Assembly: GCA_023134875.1 (NCBI GenBank)
Contig: JAGLUH010000215.1
Coordinates: 1 to 7,289 of the forward strand
DNA: 7,289 bases
Reading direction: 5' to 3'
Origin: Candidatus Zixiibacteriota bacterium
GTDB lineage: Bacteria; Zixibacteria; MSB-5A5; CAIYYT01
Shown piece by piece: positions 1 to 7,189 of this stretch. Each line of letters starts with the position of its first letter. Position 1 is the first letter of the stretch. Below the pieces are notes generated by a model that saw only the letters and a list, made by a program, of their open reading frames with translations, was not told the origin of the DNA and did no database searches. Position numbers and translations under genes: made by a program.

Positions 1-1193
1 GTCAGCGTGATGTCCTCGCTGTCGGTGGCAGTATCAAACGGCATCGTGATTCCCGCATCTATGGAACTTGGCAGGGTACGGAAAAATGGAAACGGCGGCC
101 GTTTAAGCGCAAACGGCGTTATCAGCAGTCGAAACACGCTATTGACCTAAACGGCACGGTGGCGTACAACCGCGTGGACGGTCTGATCGGCACCGGCAGG
201 CTTGCTTTCCATTCGCAGGAGAAATTCATGCCGGAATTCTATGTCGAATATGGCTATGGTTTCTGGTCGAAACGCTCCAAGTATCGGCTTGGTTTCGAGC
301 AGCGCCTCTTTGATTATCACCAGACCAGTTTTGGCGGCGAGGTTTATCGCCGTACCGCCACCGAGGATGAATGGCGTTGCCGCACCAAGGAAAATTCTCT
401 CTATGCGATTATAGCGCGTGAGGATTTCCGCGACTACTACGAGGGTGAAGGAGGCAGCTTTTTTTTCGAGCAGACCATTGGTTACGACCATACCTTTCGC
501 CTCGACTATCGCTTCGAGGAGTTGCGTTTCCTGGAGGCTAACCCCAACCTCTGGTCACTCTTCGGCGGCGGTAAGCGGTTCCGCGGTAATTTTTCCTCAG
601 TCACCGATGAGACTTTAACTGAGCATCTCTCCGACTACGACAAGGATGAAGCATCTCTGCTGCTCTGCTATACCTACAGCACAGTTGAAGGTCGTCACGG
701 GGAGTTGCTGCGTTCCGGCTGGTATGCCATGACGGGAGCGGAGCATGCTTCCCAGCGGCTCGGTTCTGATTTCGACTATGATCGCGTGGTCATGGAACTG
801 CGCCGCTATCAGCCCCTGACCTACCGGCAGAATCTCAATTTCCGCCTGATCTACGGCACCGCTACCGGCAACCTGCCTCTGCACAAGTATTTCTATCTCG
901 GCGGCATCCGCACCCTGCGGGCTTACGATATCAAGGAGTTTTGCGGTACGCGCATGGCAATGGCTAATCTCGAGTATGTGTTAGACTTCTCCCGTAGCGA
1001 TGTTGGTGTGGCGCTTCTCTTTGATATCGGCAAGACCGGCTGGGAGAGTGATTTTCTCACCAATGGCCAGTGGCGCGGTGATGTTGGTGTCGGCTTGACG
1101 GTCATCAATGATATTCGGTTGGAACTAACGCGGCAGATCAATGGATTTACCAATAGTATCCAGATCAGTATCCTGATTAACAGATCGTTCTAA
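1..1193 (+). CDS. BamA/D15-family outer-membrane beta-barrel protein, C-terminal part (5' truncated)
   Basis: The reading frame is open from nt 3 to the TAA at 1191-1193, so the start lies left of the window; a GTG at 159 is only an internal valine codon. From about nt 144 the protein alternates polar and hydrophobic residues through many amphipathic strands, beginning with AYNRVDGLIGTG, the usual first barrel strand of BamA/TamA-like proteins in FCB-type bacteria. The segment FYLGGIRTLRAY (nt 891-926), followed by a G...NLEYVLDF strand, is the loop-6 and next-strand signature of the surface-antigen (D15) family. LRAY stands where BamA has (V)RGF/RGY: the arginine is kept and the glycine is alanine. 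The chain ends in alternating hydrophobics and a C-terminal Phe (QISILINRSF), the outer-membrane beta-signal. The barrel is about 350 residues, consistent with 16 strands. The first visible residues (DVLAVGGSI, then SRIYG) look like the last turn of a bactofilin-like beta-solenoid. Family assignment is firm; the substrate is unknown, and it need not be the essential BamA. Confidence 0.85.
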   Translation, partial: QRDVLAVGGSIKRHRDSRIYGTWQGTEKWKRRPFKRKRRYQQSKHAIDLNGTVAYNRVDGLIGTGRLAFHSQEKFMPEFYVEYGYGFWSKRSKYRLGFEQRLFDYHQTSFGGEVYRRTATEDEWRCRTKENSLYAIIAREDFRDYYEGEGGSFFFEQTIGYDHTFRLDYRFEELRFLEANPNLWSLFGGGKRFRGNFSSVTDETLTEHLSDYDKDEASLLLCYTYSTVEGRHGELLRSGWYAMTGAEHASQRLGSDFDYDRVVMELRRYQPLTYRQNLNFRLIYGTATGNLPLHKYFYLGGIRTLRAYDIKEFCGTRMAMANLEYVLDFSRSDVGVALLFDIGKTGWESDFLTNGQWRGDVGVGLTVINDIRLELTRQINGFTNSIQISILINRSF

Positions 1194-1195
1194 AG

Positions 1196-1852
1196 GTGCG
1201 CGCGGCGGCGAGACTATTGGTGATTTTGGTAGTATTTGGCGGTGCTCTGCTTTCCGCCCGGGCGGAGCGGTTCACCTCGCTGCCGGTCTCATTTGCGGGT
1301 GATACTCTAAAGGTTCAATTTCCGGTCGCTGCTTTTCTCGGCGCGGATGATTCCACTGCGCTGGTCAGCGGTGAGGATATCGCCCTGATCTGCCGAATGG
1401 AATTGTGGCAGAAGCGAAAGCTCTGGTTTGATCGGCTGCGTGTGACTAATATCCACTATTTCACCCTCAGTTATGATCGCTGGGAAGAGAAATTCATTCT
1501 CAATTATCAGGATCAATTCGGCTGGGAGGTGGAAAGACGCTACAACTCCCTGCGATTGCTGCTCGATTATCTCGACAAAGCTCATTATTTCTCGCTGGTG
1601 CTGGAGCGTGACGATTACCAGCGCCTTAGCTTCCTGGCCTGTGCTGTCGATACGAAATACCTCACCCTGGAAAGAATGGGCGAAATCCGGGAATGGCTCA
1701 AGTGGGGACGTTCCGCCGGTCGCGAAAGCAGCTCCCTGCCTGACCGGGTAATAAGCTTCCTGGTTAAATCGACCGGCTTGAGAAACCGGTCGGAATTGAG
1801 AACCTCCCAGAACTTCATTCCCGCCCAACTGCAAACTGAAATCAAATTCTGA
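1196..1852 (+). CDS. DUF4390-like exported protein
   Basis: This is a 218-residue protein of unknown function. The GTG start at 1196 is chosen because it gives a complete signal peptide: MRAAAR, a hydrophobic stretch LLVILVVFGGALL, then SARA before a predicted cleavage at about residue 23/24, so it should be exported to the periplasm. The start lies 2 nt after the barrel gene's stop with no good Shine-Dalgarno, which suggests translational coupling. The mature part reads like the DUF4390 fold: an initial strand pair (VSFAGDTLKVQF), a segment resembling the family's 'basic/aromatic, then W-x-D' stretch (LWQKRKLWFDRLRV), tandem strands with YFTLSYD and FILNYQ, a helix RYNSLRLLLDYL, and a closing strand with the LTLERMGEIREWLKWG stretch. 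In betaproteobacteria DUF4390 genes commonly sit directly before the NtrY sensor kinase; here a sensor kinase also follows. The family call rests on pattern and context, not on an alignment. The last 45 residues are polar and probably flexible. Confidence 0.6.
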   Translation: MRAAARLLVILVVFGGALLSARAERFTSLPVSFAGDTLKVQFPVAAFLGADDSTALVSGEDIALICRMELWQKRKLWFDRLRVTNIHYFTLSYDRWEEKFILNYQDQFGWEVERRYNSLRLLLDYLDKAHYFSLVLERDDYQRLSFLACAVDTKYLTLERMGEIREWLKWGRSAGRESSSLPDRVISFLVKSTGLRNRSELRTSQNFIPAQLQTEIKF

Positions 1853-1930
1853 GACAATAGTTAATAAATCGCCGTCGCCGCCGATAGCTGGAAGTGAGGT
1901 ATAAGGTTAGCCACCGGCAGTTTGGCAACT

Positions 1931-1941
1931 AAGGAAGGAAG
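1931..1941 (+). promoter_or_regulatory. Shine-Dalgarno of the sensor kinase gene; decides its start
   Basis: The purine run AAGGAAGGAAG ends just before the ATG at 1943. The first AAGGA core leaves 7 nt to that ATG, an ideal distance. The frame is open seven codons further up to a TTG at 1922, but those codons encode the Shine-Dalgarno itself and nothing suitable precedes the TTG. The protein therefore starts at 1943. Confidence 0.85.
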
Positions 1942-1942
1942 T

Positions 1943-3682
1943 ATGCCCTTTACGAATAAAGGCCCCAAGAGCCTGGAACGTACCGATAAGTTTATCTTAC
2001 CCATCAGCGAAGAATCCGAAGAGACGGAAAACGGCGGTCAGCTTGCCGATCCGCTGGCGCGCATGGAGAAATCCGTATCCGCAATCACCAAGGCGCGGCC
2101 GCATCTCTCCCGCGACCAGGCGAAGAGTAGTGAAATCTCAAACTACCAGATGTTGTTGGAGATATCCGCCGCCATCAACAGCACGCTCGTTACCGATGAA
2201 ATCCTCCAGATTGTAATCAAGCGGGTTATCAAGCTGCTCAAGGCGGAGCGCGGTTTTCTCATGTTACTTGATGAAAACAACGAGCTGCAATTTCGCACCG
2301 TCCACAACCTGCGTCGCGAAGAGATGCTGCAGGAGGATTTCAAGTTCTCCCGCTCGATCGCCAACCAAGTGGCCGCCACCGGTGAGTCGATTTATACTTC
2401 CGACGCCCAGACCGATGAGCGCTATAGCAGTAACAAGTCAGTCTCCGAGTTGAACCTGCGGTCGATCATGTGCGTCTCTTTGAAGATCAAGGACAAAGCG
2501 ATCGGCGTCATTTACCTTGATAATTCCACGCAGGCGTGCCTGTTCCTGGAGAGCGACCTCTACCTGCTCGAACTGTTTGCCACCCAGGCGGCGATCGCCC
2601 TCAATAATTCCCGGCTCTATGAGAAGATCGTGCGCCTGAAGCGCTATAACGAGAACATCGTCTCGAATTCGCCGGTCGGACTGATCGTGCTGAACAGCCG
2701 CCTGGAAATAATGACGATAAACTCATCCGCTGAAAAAATCTTCGGCAGCACGCAGAATCGTGGGGAGCGGCTTGATACACTTCTCGGTGGCGATGTACCG
2801 GCACGGTGGCTGCAGGGTTGCCGCAATGTGATCGCCAACGGCATCGACGAAGCGCTGCCGCGCAGCTATCTCACCATCGGTGAGACGGAGAAGGTTCTCT
2901 CGGTCAAGATTTCTCCACTTGAGGAAGTTGACCGCTCCGGTAGAGGAGTAATCATCGTTATCGAGGATATCACCGAGAAGGTGATCTTGGAAAACTACGT
3001 CGCCGTTTCGGAAAAACTGATTGCCAAGGGTGAAGCGGCGGCATCGGTCGGCCACGAGTTGAACAATTTCCTGGCAATTATTTTCAACAATGCCGAGCTG
3101 GTGCAGATGCGGCTGATGACCGGGCAGCACCAGAAAGCGGAGGAATCATGCAACGCCATCCTGGCCGGTGTCGACAAGATGAAACGCTTCACCGAAGACC
3201 TAATGGATATTTCCAATCTCAAGCAGGAGCGCGTCACCTACAATATCAACCACGTGATTGATGACCTGCTCTTTTCGGTGAAGACGCAGCCACGGTTTAA
3301 GGATGTCACTTTTGTTGTACGCAGCAACCCCGAATTGCCCGATTGCGAAATTGACGTTGGTCAAATTCAGCAGGTTTTCGTCAACCTGCTCTACAACGCT
3401 GCTGATGCGTTGCATGACAAGAAAGACAAACGGGAGATCAGGATTACCATCAGTTCCGAGCGGGGCAAGGTGATCACCACGGTACGCGATAACGGCAGCG
3501 GCATATCTCCCGGAAATCTCCCCCACATTTTTGAACCCCATTTTTCCACCAAGCCCGAAGGTCACGGTTTGGGGCTGGCGAATTGCAAGCGAATCGTGGA
3601 AGGTCATTCCGGCACCATAACGGTAGATAGTAAGTTGCATCACTACTCGGAGTTCCGGGTGGCGCTGCCGAAGAAAAAGTAG
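1943..3682 (+). CDS. Cytoplasmic sensor histidine kinase (GAF-PAS-HisKA-HATPase)
   Basis: A 579-residue histidine kinase without a signal peptide or membrane segment, so it senses a cytoplasmic cue. Residues 1-65 are polar and probably disordered. Residues 68-222 form a GAF domain (NYQMLLEISAAIN start, RGFLMLLD, SIMCVSLKIKDKAIGVIYLDN, then AIALNNSRLYE). Residues 232-350 form a PAS domain (NIVSNSPVGLIVLN, IMTINSSAEKIFG, GVIIVIEDITE). HisKA has GHELNN with phosphoacceptor His371. Glu372 and Asn375 fit an ExxN motif, so phosphatase activity is also possible. The ATPase domain is complete: N box NLLYNAADAL (Asn481, Asn485), G1 DNGSG (516-520), F box IFEPHFSTK, G2 GHGLGLA (540-546). The HELNN box and the 'EPHFSTK' F box are of the NtrB/NtrY-related type. 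There is no receiver domain, and no response regulator gene in the window, so its partner is elsewhere or it works with the Ser/Thr kinase 10 nt downstream. Nothing in the sequence identifies the ligand. Confidence 0.95.
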   Translation: MPFTNKGPKSLERTDKFILPISEESEETENGGQLADPLARMEKSVSAITKARPHLSRDQAKSSEISNYQMLLEISAAINSTLVTDEILQIVIKRVIKLLKAERGFLMLLDENNELQFRTVHNLRREEMLQEDFKFSRSIANQVAATGESIYTSDAQTDERYSSNKSVSELNLRSIMCVSLKIKDKAIGVIYLDNSTQACLFLESDLYLLELFATQAAIALNNSRLYEKIVRLKRYNENIVSNSPVGLIVLNSRLEIMTINSSAEKIFGSTQNRGERLDTLLGGDVPARWLQGCRNVIANGIDEALPRSYLTIGETEKVLSVKISPLEEVDRSGRGVIIVIEDITEKVILENYVAVSEKLIAKGEAAASVGHELNNFLAIIFNNAELVQMRLMTGQHQKAEESCNAILAGVDKMKRFTEDLMDISNLKQERVTYNINHVIDDLLFSVKTQPRFKDVTFVVRSNPELPDCEIDVGQIQQVFVNLLYNAADALHDKKDKREIRITISSERGKVITTVRDNGSGISPGNLPHIFEPHFSTKPEGHGLGLANCKRIVEGHSGTITVDSKLHHYSEFRVALPKKK

Positions 3683-3692
3683 ATTCCGCATA

Positions 3693-6600
3693 ATGGAAAA
3701 TGTACTCCCCAAGTCGGCAAGGCTTGGCGCTCTCTCGCTGATCGGCAAAGGGGGTAGCGCACTGGTCTACGCAGCCATACATCAGGAGTATGGCGAAGTT
3801 GCCGTAAAAGTGGCCAACAGCCGTGATGCCGCAACTATCGCCGGTTTCAAACAGGAATACATGATCCTGCGCAGCCTGAGGCATCGCGGCATTTGTCGAC
3901 TCTGGGATTTCGGCTGGAGCGCTGACGGGCGCCCCTTTATTGTCATGGAACTGCTTACGGGCGGCGACTTGTATGGTTATACCGATCACCTGCCATCAGT
4001 AGATAAATTCGCATCGCTGGGCAGTTTCTTTTCAGCGGTGGCGTACCTGCACAGCCTCGGCATTATCCATCGCGATCTCAAGGGCGATAATATCCTGCTT
4101 GACAGCCGGAAGCGGCCAACTATTACCGACCTGGGCTTGGCTTCCGGAGAAGGCGGCTGCGATCGTGGCGGCACACTTATATACATGGCTCCGGAAATAA
4201 TCGATAACCAGGCGGCAACTATCCAGGCTGATATCTATTCCGTCGGCGTGATTCTCTATCGCCTGGCCACCGGCGAACTGCCCTTTGTGGCGACTGATCC
4301 TCTCAAAACGATCTCTCTCAAACAGCAACTTGACCGGCTCGATTTCGAGACAATCACTGCTTCCTATTCCCAGCGTCTGACAAGAACCATCAGGAGATGC
4401 CTCGATCCTGATCCTGAACTCCGCTTCAAGTCGGCGAGCGCCCTCGCCGAGCAACTGGCGCTCGATAGACTGTTGCCGCCACCATCTACCTGCTGCCACG
4501 GAGTGCTCGACCAGTTATATCACCATTTCACCAGCTACAACATCAGCTTTGTGAACCAGCGGCTTGAGGATTTGGAGCGCGATTATCTCATTGTCAGCCA
4601 TCACCAGGCGGACGCTTCCGGTCTGACCGCCACTCTCTTAGACCACCTTAAGCTTAGCGGTAAGGAGATCAGAACCGGCGACAACGGCAGTTTACAATAC
4701 CAATCGCCCGACTCCAGCCGGTTGCATTCCGTTACTCTTCGCCCCCTGGCTGACCGGCTGCCGGAGAGAGGAGTAGAGATTGATTATCCGGAGCTTGATC
4801 GCCACGCCCTGGAGGTGATTCTGCGAAAGCTGTTCGCCGGTGGGATTGATGAGGAGACGCTTGATCTGCTATATCATTATAGCGGTGGGAATATACACCT
4901 GCTGCAAATTGTCCTCCGGGATTTAGAGTGCAAAATGCTGATGACGGCCAACGTTAGTGGCCTGCGGCTTGATCTGCCCCAGCCGGTCGAATATCAGCCA
5001 CCCTTGGAGTACTATAAGGCAGTTGACCACATGACCGCTGATGTTCCCACTGATTTTGTCGTCACCCTTTCCTTCCTGGCGGCAGATCGGTTTGGTATTG
5101 ACCGGATGAAGTTGGTCACCTCAGGGATTGTAAGCCAGCATTCGCTGGAGAGGCTGGCGACATTGGGAATTCTGCGGCAGGACAATTATCAGTTTGCTGG
5201 TTCTTACCGCCGCGAGTTTTTCTACCATCAACTTGATAGAGTGTCCCAAAAAGAGCTACACGGCCAATGGATTGAACTGATCACGCAGGACGCAACAATA
5301 GCAGGGGACGATCGACACAGGCAACTTTTTTACCATTTGACCCAGGTGGGGAGAATTCCTGAAGCGATAGATACCGCCCTGCGGTTGGCAGCTGACCTGC
5401 GGCAAGAAAACAAGCCGGAAAAGGCCCGCCCCGTGATGGCCGCCGTCCTGGCATTGCCGGGGATTACAGAAGACAGCCGGCGATATCTGAAAGTACTGAT
5501 AGGCTCAGCCCATCTTGCCAAGGATGGCGGTGATTTCAGTCGGGCACTATCAAACTATGCGGCGATAGTACGAATCGGTTGCCGAACCGGGGAGAAACAA
5601 TTGGTGGCGGAGGCCTACAAGGCTCTGGGTGACCTGTACAAGGCCAGGTGCGATTACCGTCGCGGTTTCAAGGTTCTCGATCGCGCTGTGGAGCTTTATC
5701 GCGAGTTGGGCGATGAGTTGGAGTTGTCACACTGTTATAACAATATCGGCAACATCTGCTGGATCAAAGGCGACCTGAAACAGGCACAACAGAGATACCA
5801 GGAAGCCCTGGAGATACAGAGACCGCTGGGAGCGAAGAAAGATATCGCCTCCTCCCTGAGTAATCTGGCTATCATCAGTTGCATTCAGAACGAGTTCGAC
5901 GAAGGCATTGCCCGATTCAAGGAGTCCCTCGCCATTTCCCGGGAGATCGGAGAGCAGGGGCAACTGGCACGTACAGCAAATAACATCGCCGTATCCTATT
6001 TCTGGCTCGATGAACTGAAGCTGGCCAAATCATACTTGGATCAGTCAATGAAGATTAATCAGCAACTGGGTGCGGAAAAAGAACTACTTTTCAATTATGA
6101 GAACCTGGGCGAAGTTGAATCATTCCTGGGCGATTTCACTGCCGCCAGGCAGGCATACTACGCCGGCTTACGGCTGACGCCACAGAATGATCATTCCCAC
6201 CGTGGTGTTTTCACCGCCAAGCTGGCTGCCCTGTTTATGAAAGAGGGAGATTATCGCAAGGCGGGCAAGCTCTACGAAGTAGCGGCCCGGCATGAAGAGC
6301 AGGTAACAGATTCGCTTTTCTCCCTTGAGTTGGCCAGCCTGCTGGGCGAATATTATCTGCTTCTCTTTGCTTTTGATCGGGCGGCTGAGCAGCTCGATAT
6401 CGCTATGGAATACGCCAATAAACTCGGGGAAACAAAAAAGAAAGCTAACCTGTTGATTGCCAAGGCGCAATTGCTGGCGGCTGGCGGCGCTTGCAGTAAG
6501 GAAGTGTTGACTGCCTTTGACGAAGCGCAGCGGTTCCTTGCCAGACTATCAGTCAAACGGGAGAAACTTGTGGTAAATCTTGAACTAGCGCAGTACCACC

Positions 6601-7013
6601 TGTGCAGTGGCAGTATCAAAGATGCCGAAGAGACACTTACGGAAGCATCGGCACTTGAACCCTTTGATGGCAGCGAGTTGCTACAGCCGCGCCTTCACTA
6701 TCTTGAGGGTCAACTGGCGCACCGGCGGGGGGTGTTATCTGAGGCGGTAGCTATCCTGCAAGATGCGGCTGAGGGAGCTCTAAGAATTTGGGACTGGGAG
6801 CTTCGCTGGCGGGCACTTGGCGAACTGGGTGCCACCTATCTTGCCTTGTCTAAGTACGAGCGTTCCGCAAAGAGCTATATTGAAGCCTTTGCTGTCCTGA
6901 AAAAGCTGGCGGAAAGCATCCCTGACGATGACCTGAGACGCAGCTATCTTGCTGATCCTGACAAGGCCAGGATTGCCGCCGAACTGGAAAAAGTCTCAGC
7001 TCTGACCACTTGA
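3693..7013 (+). CDS. Ser/Thr protein kinase with degenerate STAND-like region and TPR array
   Basis: A 1106-residue cytoplasmic protein with the PknK-like order kinase - ATPase-like - TPR. Kinase, residues 11-262: glycine loop IGKGGSALVY, Lys39 (EVAVKV), helix-C Glu55, catalytic loop HRDLKGDN (Asp128, Asn133), metal-binding Asp146 in DLG rather than DFG, MAPE (165-168), Asp180 and Arg244. All catalytic residues are present, so it should be active; His-Arg-Asp marks it as an RD kinase. Residues 265-545 resemble a STAND ATPase: the P-loop position reads HHQADASG, a sensor-like SGGN at 397-400 is kept, and a winged-helix-like end follows. Residues 597-1075 hold about 12 TPR units of 40 residues, for example YNNIGNICWIKGDLKQAQQR. 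The terminal LRRSYLADPDKARIAAEL is a helical cap. No transmembrane helix is seen. The start is 10 nt after the sensor kinase stop with only a weak Shine-Dalgarno, so coupling is likely; the next in-frame ATG lies inside the kinase domain. Confidence 0.95.
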   Translation: MENVLPKSARLGALSLIGKGGSALVYAAIHQEYGEVAVKVANSRDAATIAGFKQEYMILRSLRHRGICRLWDFGWSADGRPFIVMELLTGGDLYGYTDHLPSVDKFASLGSFFSAVAYLHSLGIIHRDLKGDNILLDSRKRPTITDLGLASGEGGCDRGGTLIYMAPEIIDNQAATIQADIYSVGVILYRLATGELPFVATDPLKTISLKQQLDRLDFETITASYSQRLTRTIRRCLDPDPELRFKSASALAEQLALDRLLPPPSTCCHGVLDQLYHHFTSYNISFVNQRLEDLERDYLIVSHHQADASGLTATLLDHLKLSGKEIRTGDNGSLQYQSPDSSRLHSVTLRPLADRLPERGVEIDYPELDRHALEVILRKLFAGGIDEETLDLLYHYSGGNIHLLQIVLRDLECKMLMTANVSGLRLDLPQPVEYQPPLEYYKAVDHMTADVPTDFVVTLSFLAADRFGIDRMKLVTSGIVSQHSLERLATLGILRQDNYQFAGSYRREFFYHQLDRVSQKELHGQWIELITQDATIAGDDRHRQLFYHLTQVGRIPEAIDTALRLAADLRQENKPEKARPVMAAVLALPGITEDSRRYLKVLIGSAHLAKDGGDFSRALSNYAAIVRIGCRTGEKQLVAEAYKALGDLYKARCDYRRGFKVLDRAVELYRELGDELELSHCYNNIGNICWIKGDLKQAQQRYQEALEIQRPLGAKKDIASSLSNLAIISCIQNEFDEGIARFKESLAISREIGEQGQLARTANNIAVSYFWLDELKLAKSYLDQSMKINQQLGAEKELLFNYENLGEVESFLGDFTAARQAYYAGLRLTPQNDHSHRGVFTAKLAALFMKEGDYRKAGKLYEVAARHEEQVTDSLFSLELASLLGEYYLLLFAFDRAAEQLDIAMEYANKLGETKKKANLLIAKAQLLAAGGACSKEVLTAFDEAQRFLARLSVKREKLVVNLELAQYHLCSGSIKDAEETLTEASALEPFDGSELLQPRLHYLEGQLAHRRGVLSEAVAILQDAAEGALRIWDWELRWRALGELGATYLALSKYERSAKSYIEAFAVLKKLAESIPDDDLRRSYLADPDKARIAAELEKVSALTT
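5481..6917 (+). repeat. Protein-level TPR array in the Ser/Thr kinase
   Basis: About twelve consecutive helix-turn-helix units lie in residues 597-1075 of the kinase. From residue 638 the spacing is close to 40 residues rather than the classical 34, as in LGN, kinesin light chain and RRNPP-type repeats. Four central units share the layout 'N-[IL]-[AG] ... L-G' with Asn at 684, 724, 764 and 804. The DNA itself is not repetitive, so the units are old. TPR superhelices bind peptides or partner proteins. Confidence 0.85.
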
Positions 7014-7042
7014 AAACAAAGAGGGTCGCCAAAGCGACCCTC
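7012..7042 (-). terminator. Intrinsic terminator of the minus-strand small gene
   Basis: The perfect 9-bp arms GAGGGTCGC (7021-7029) and GCGACCCTC (7034-7042) enclose a 4-nt loop. Read on the minus strand the stem is followed by TTTGTTTTC (7020-7012), a proper U-tract. On the plus strand the stem is followed by AAAAATAC, so it is a poor terminator for the kinase gene, whose stop codon (7011-7013) touches the end of the U-tract. It lies 28 nt after the small ORF's stop. Confidence 0.8.
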
Positions 7043-7069
7043 AAAAATACCGGCTGACTATCTGGAGCT

Positions 7070-7147
7070 TTACTGCCCGCCCTGGCTGATGCCAGCGGGG
7101 GCAATCTTCTCCTCAAGCTCCTCAATCACCAGATTGTATAACTCCAT
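7070..7147 (-). CDS. 25-residue peptide gene, unknown function
   Basis: The minus-strand ORF starts with ATG at 7147-7145 and ends with TAA at 7072-7070, giving 25 residues. The N-terminal part, MELYNLVIEELEEKIAP, is an acidic amphipathic helix; the C-terminal tail AGISQGGQ is small, polar and Gly/Gln-rich. There is no signal peptide, no Cys and no membrane segment. What makes it credible is its surroundings: an AGGAGGTGA Shine-Dalgarno with good spacing, an intrinsic terminator directly behind it and a candidate promoter about 110 nt upstream, together a self-contained transcript of roughly 240 nt. The helix-then-Pro-then-flexible-tail layout resembles a leader plus core of a peptide precursor. 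The 'LEExIAP' stretch recalls, from memory only, similar motifs in short proteins of planctomycete-like bacteria. It lies tail-to-tail with the TPR kinase gene. It could equally be a small regulatory RNA with a minor ORF. I do not recognise the family. Confidence 0.7.
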   Translation of the reverse strand: MELYNLVIEELEEKIAPAGISQGGQ

Positions 7148-7152
7148 AGACG

Positions 7153-7164
7153 TCACCTCCTCCT
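7153..7164 (-). promoter_or_regulatory. Near-ideal Shine-Dalgarno of the 25-codon gene
   Basis: The minus strand reads AGGAGGAGGTGA immediately before the ATG. Its AGGAGGTGA part is complementary to nine consecutive bases of the usual 16S rRNA 3' end. GGAGG at 7160-7156 leaves 8 nt to the ATG. This is the strongest ribosome-binding site in the window. Short CACC (7168-7165) and GGTG (7157-7154) arms could pair weakly around it. Confidence 0.85.
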
Positions 7165-7186
7165 GGTGGTTAACGCGTTACCAACC
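7165..7186. promoter_or_regulatory. Imperfect palindrome next to the small gene's Shine-Dalgarno
   Basis: The centre TAACGCGTTA (7171-7180) is a perfect 10-bp palindrome. Flanking GGTGGT and CCAACC extend it to 22 bp with 9 of 11 pairs matching. It sits within the transcribed leader of the small gene, directly upstream of its ribosome-binding site. It could be a repressor operator or a leader hairpin; the sequence alone does not say which. Confidence 0.45.
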
Positions 7187-7189
7187 GGC

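Noticed and set aside
159..161. GTG as start of the barrel gene
   Set aside because: The frame is open to the left edge, and the preceding residues already read as the linker and first strand of the same protein.
1770..1792. 7-bp inverted repeat CGACCGG ... CCGGTCG
   Set aside because: It lies inside the DUF4390-like coding region, has a 9-nt loop and no following T-run, so it is probably incidental.
1900..1905. TATAAG as a -10 box in the 90-nt gap before the sensor kinase
   Set aside because: The bases 17-18 nt upstream are GC-rich (GCCGCC) and give no -35 box. A promoter in this gap is possible but not supported.
1922..1942. TTG start seven codons upstream for the sensor kinase
   Set aside because: Those codons contain the Shine-Dalgarno of the ATG at 1943; no ribosome-binding site precedes the TTG.
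3200..3748. 182-codon minus-strand ORF across the kinase gene junction
   Set aside because: It lies opposite the HisKA/HATPase coding region, whose motifs are unmistakable, and its own translation shows no domain. It is a shadow of the real frame, as are 1307-1834, 147-491 and 3474-3989 on the same strand.
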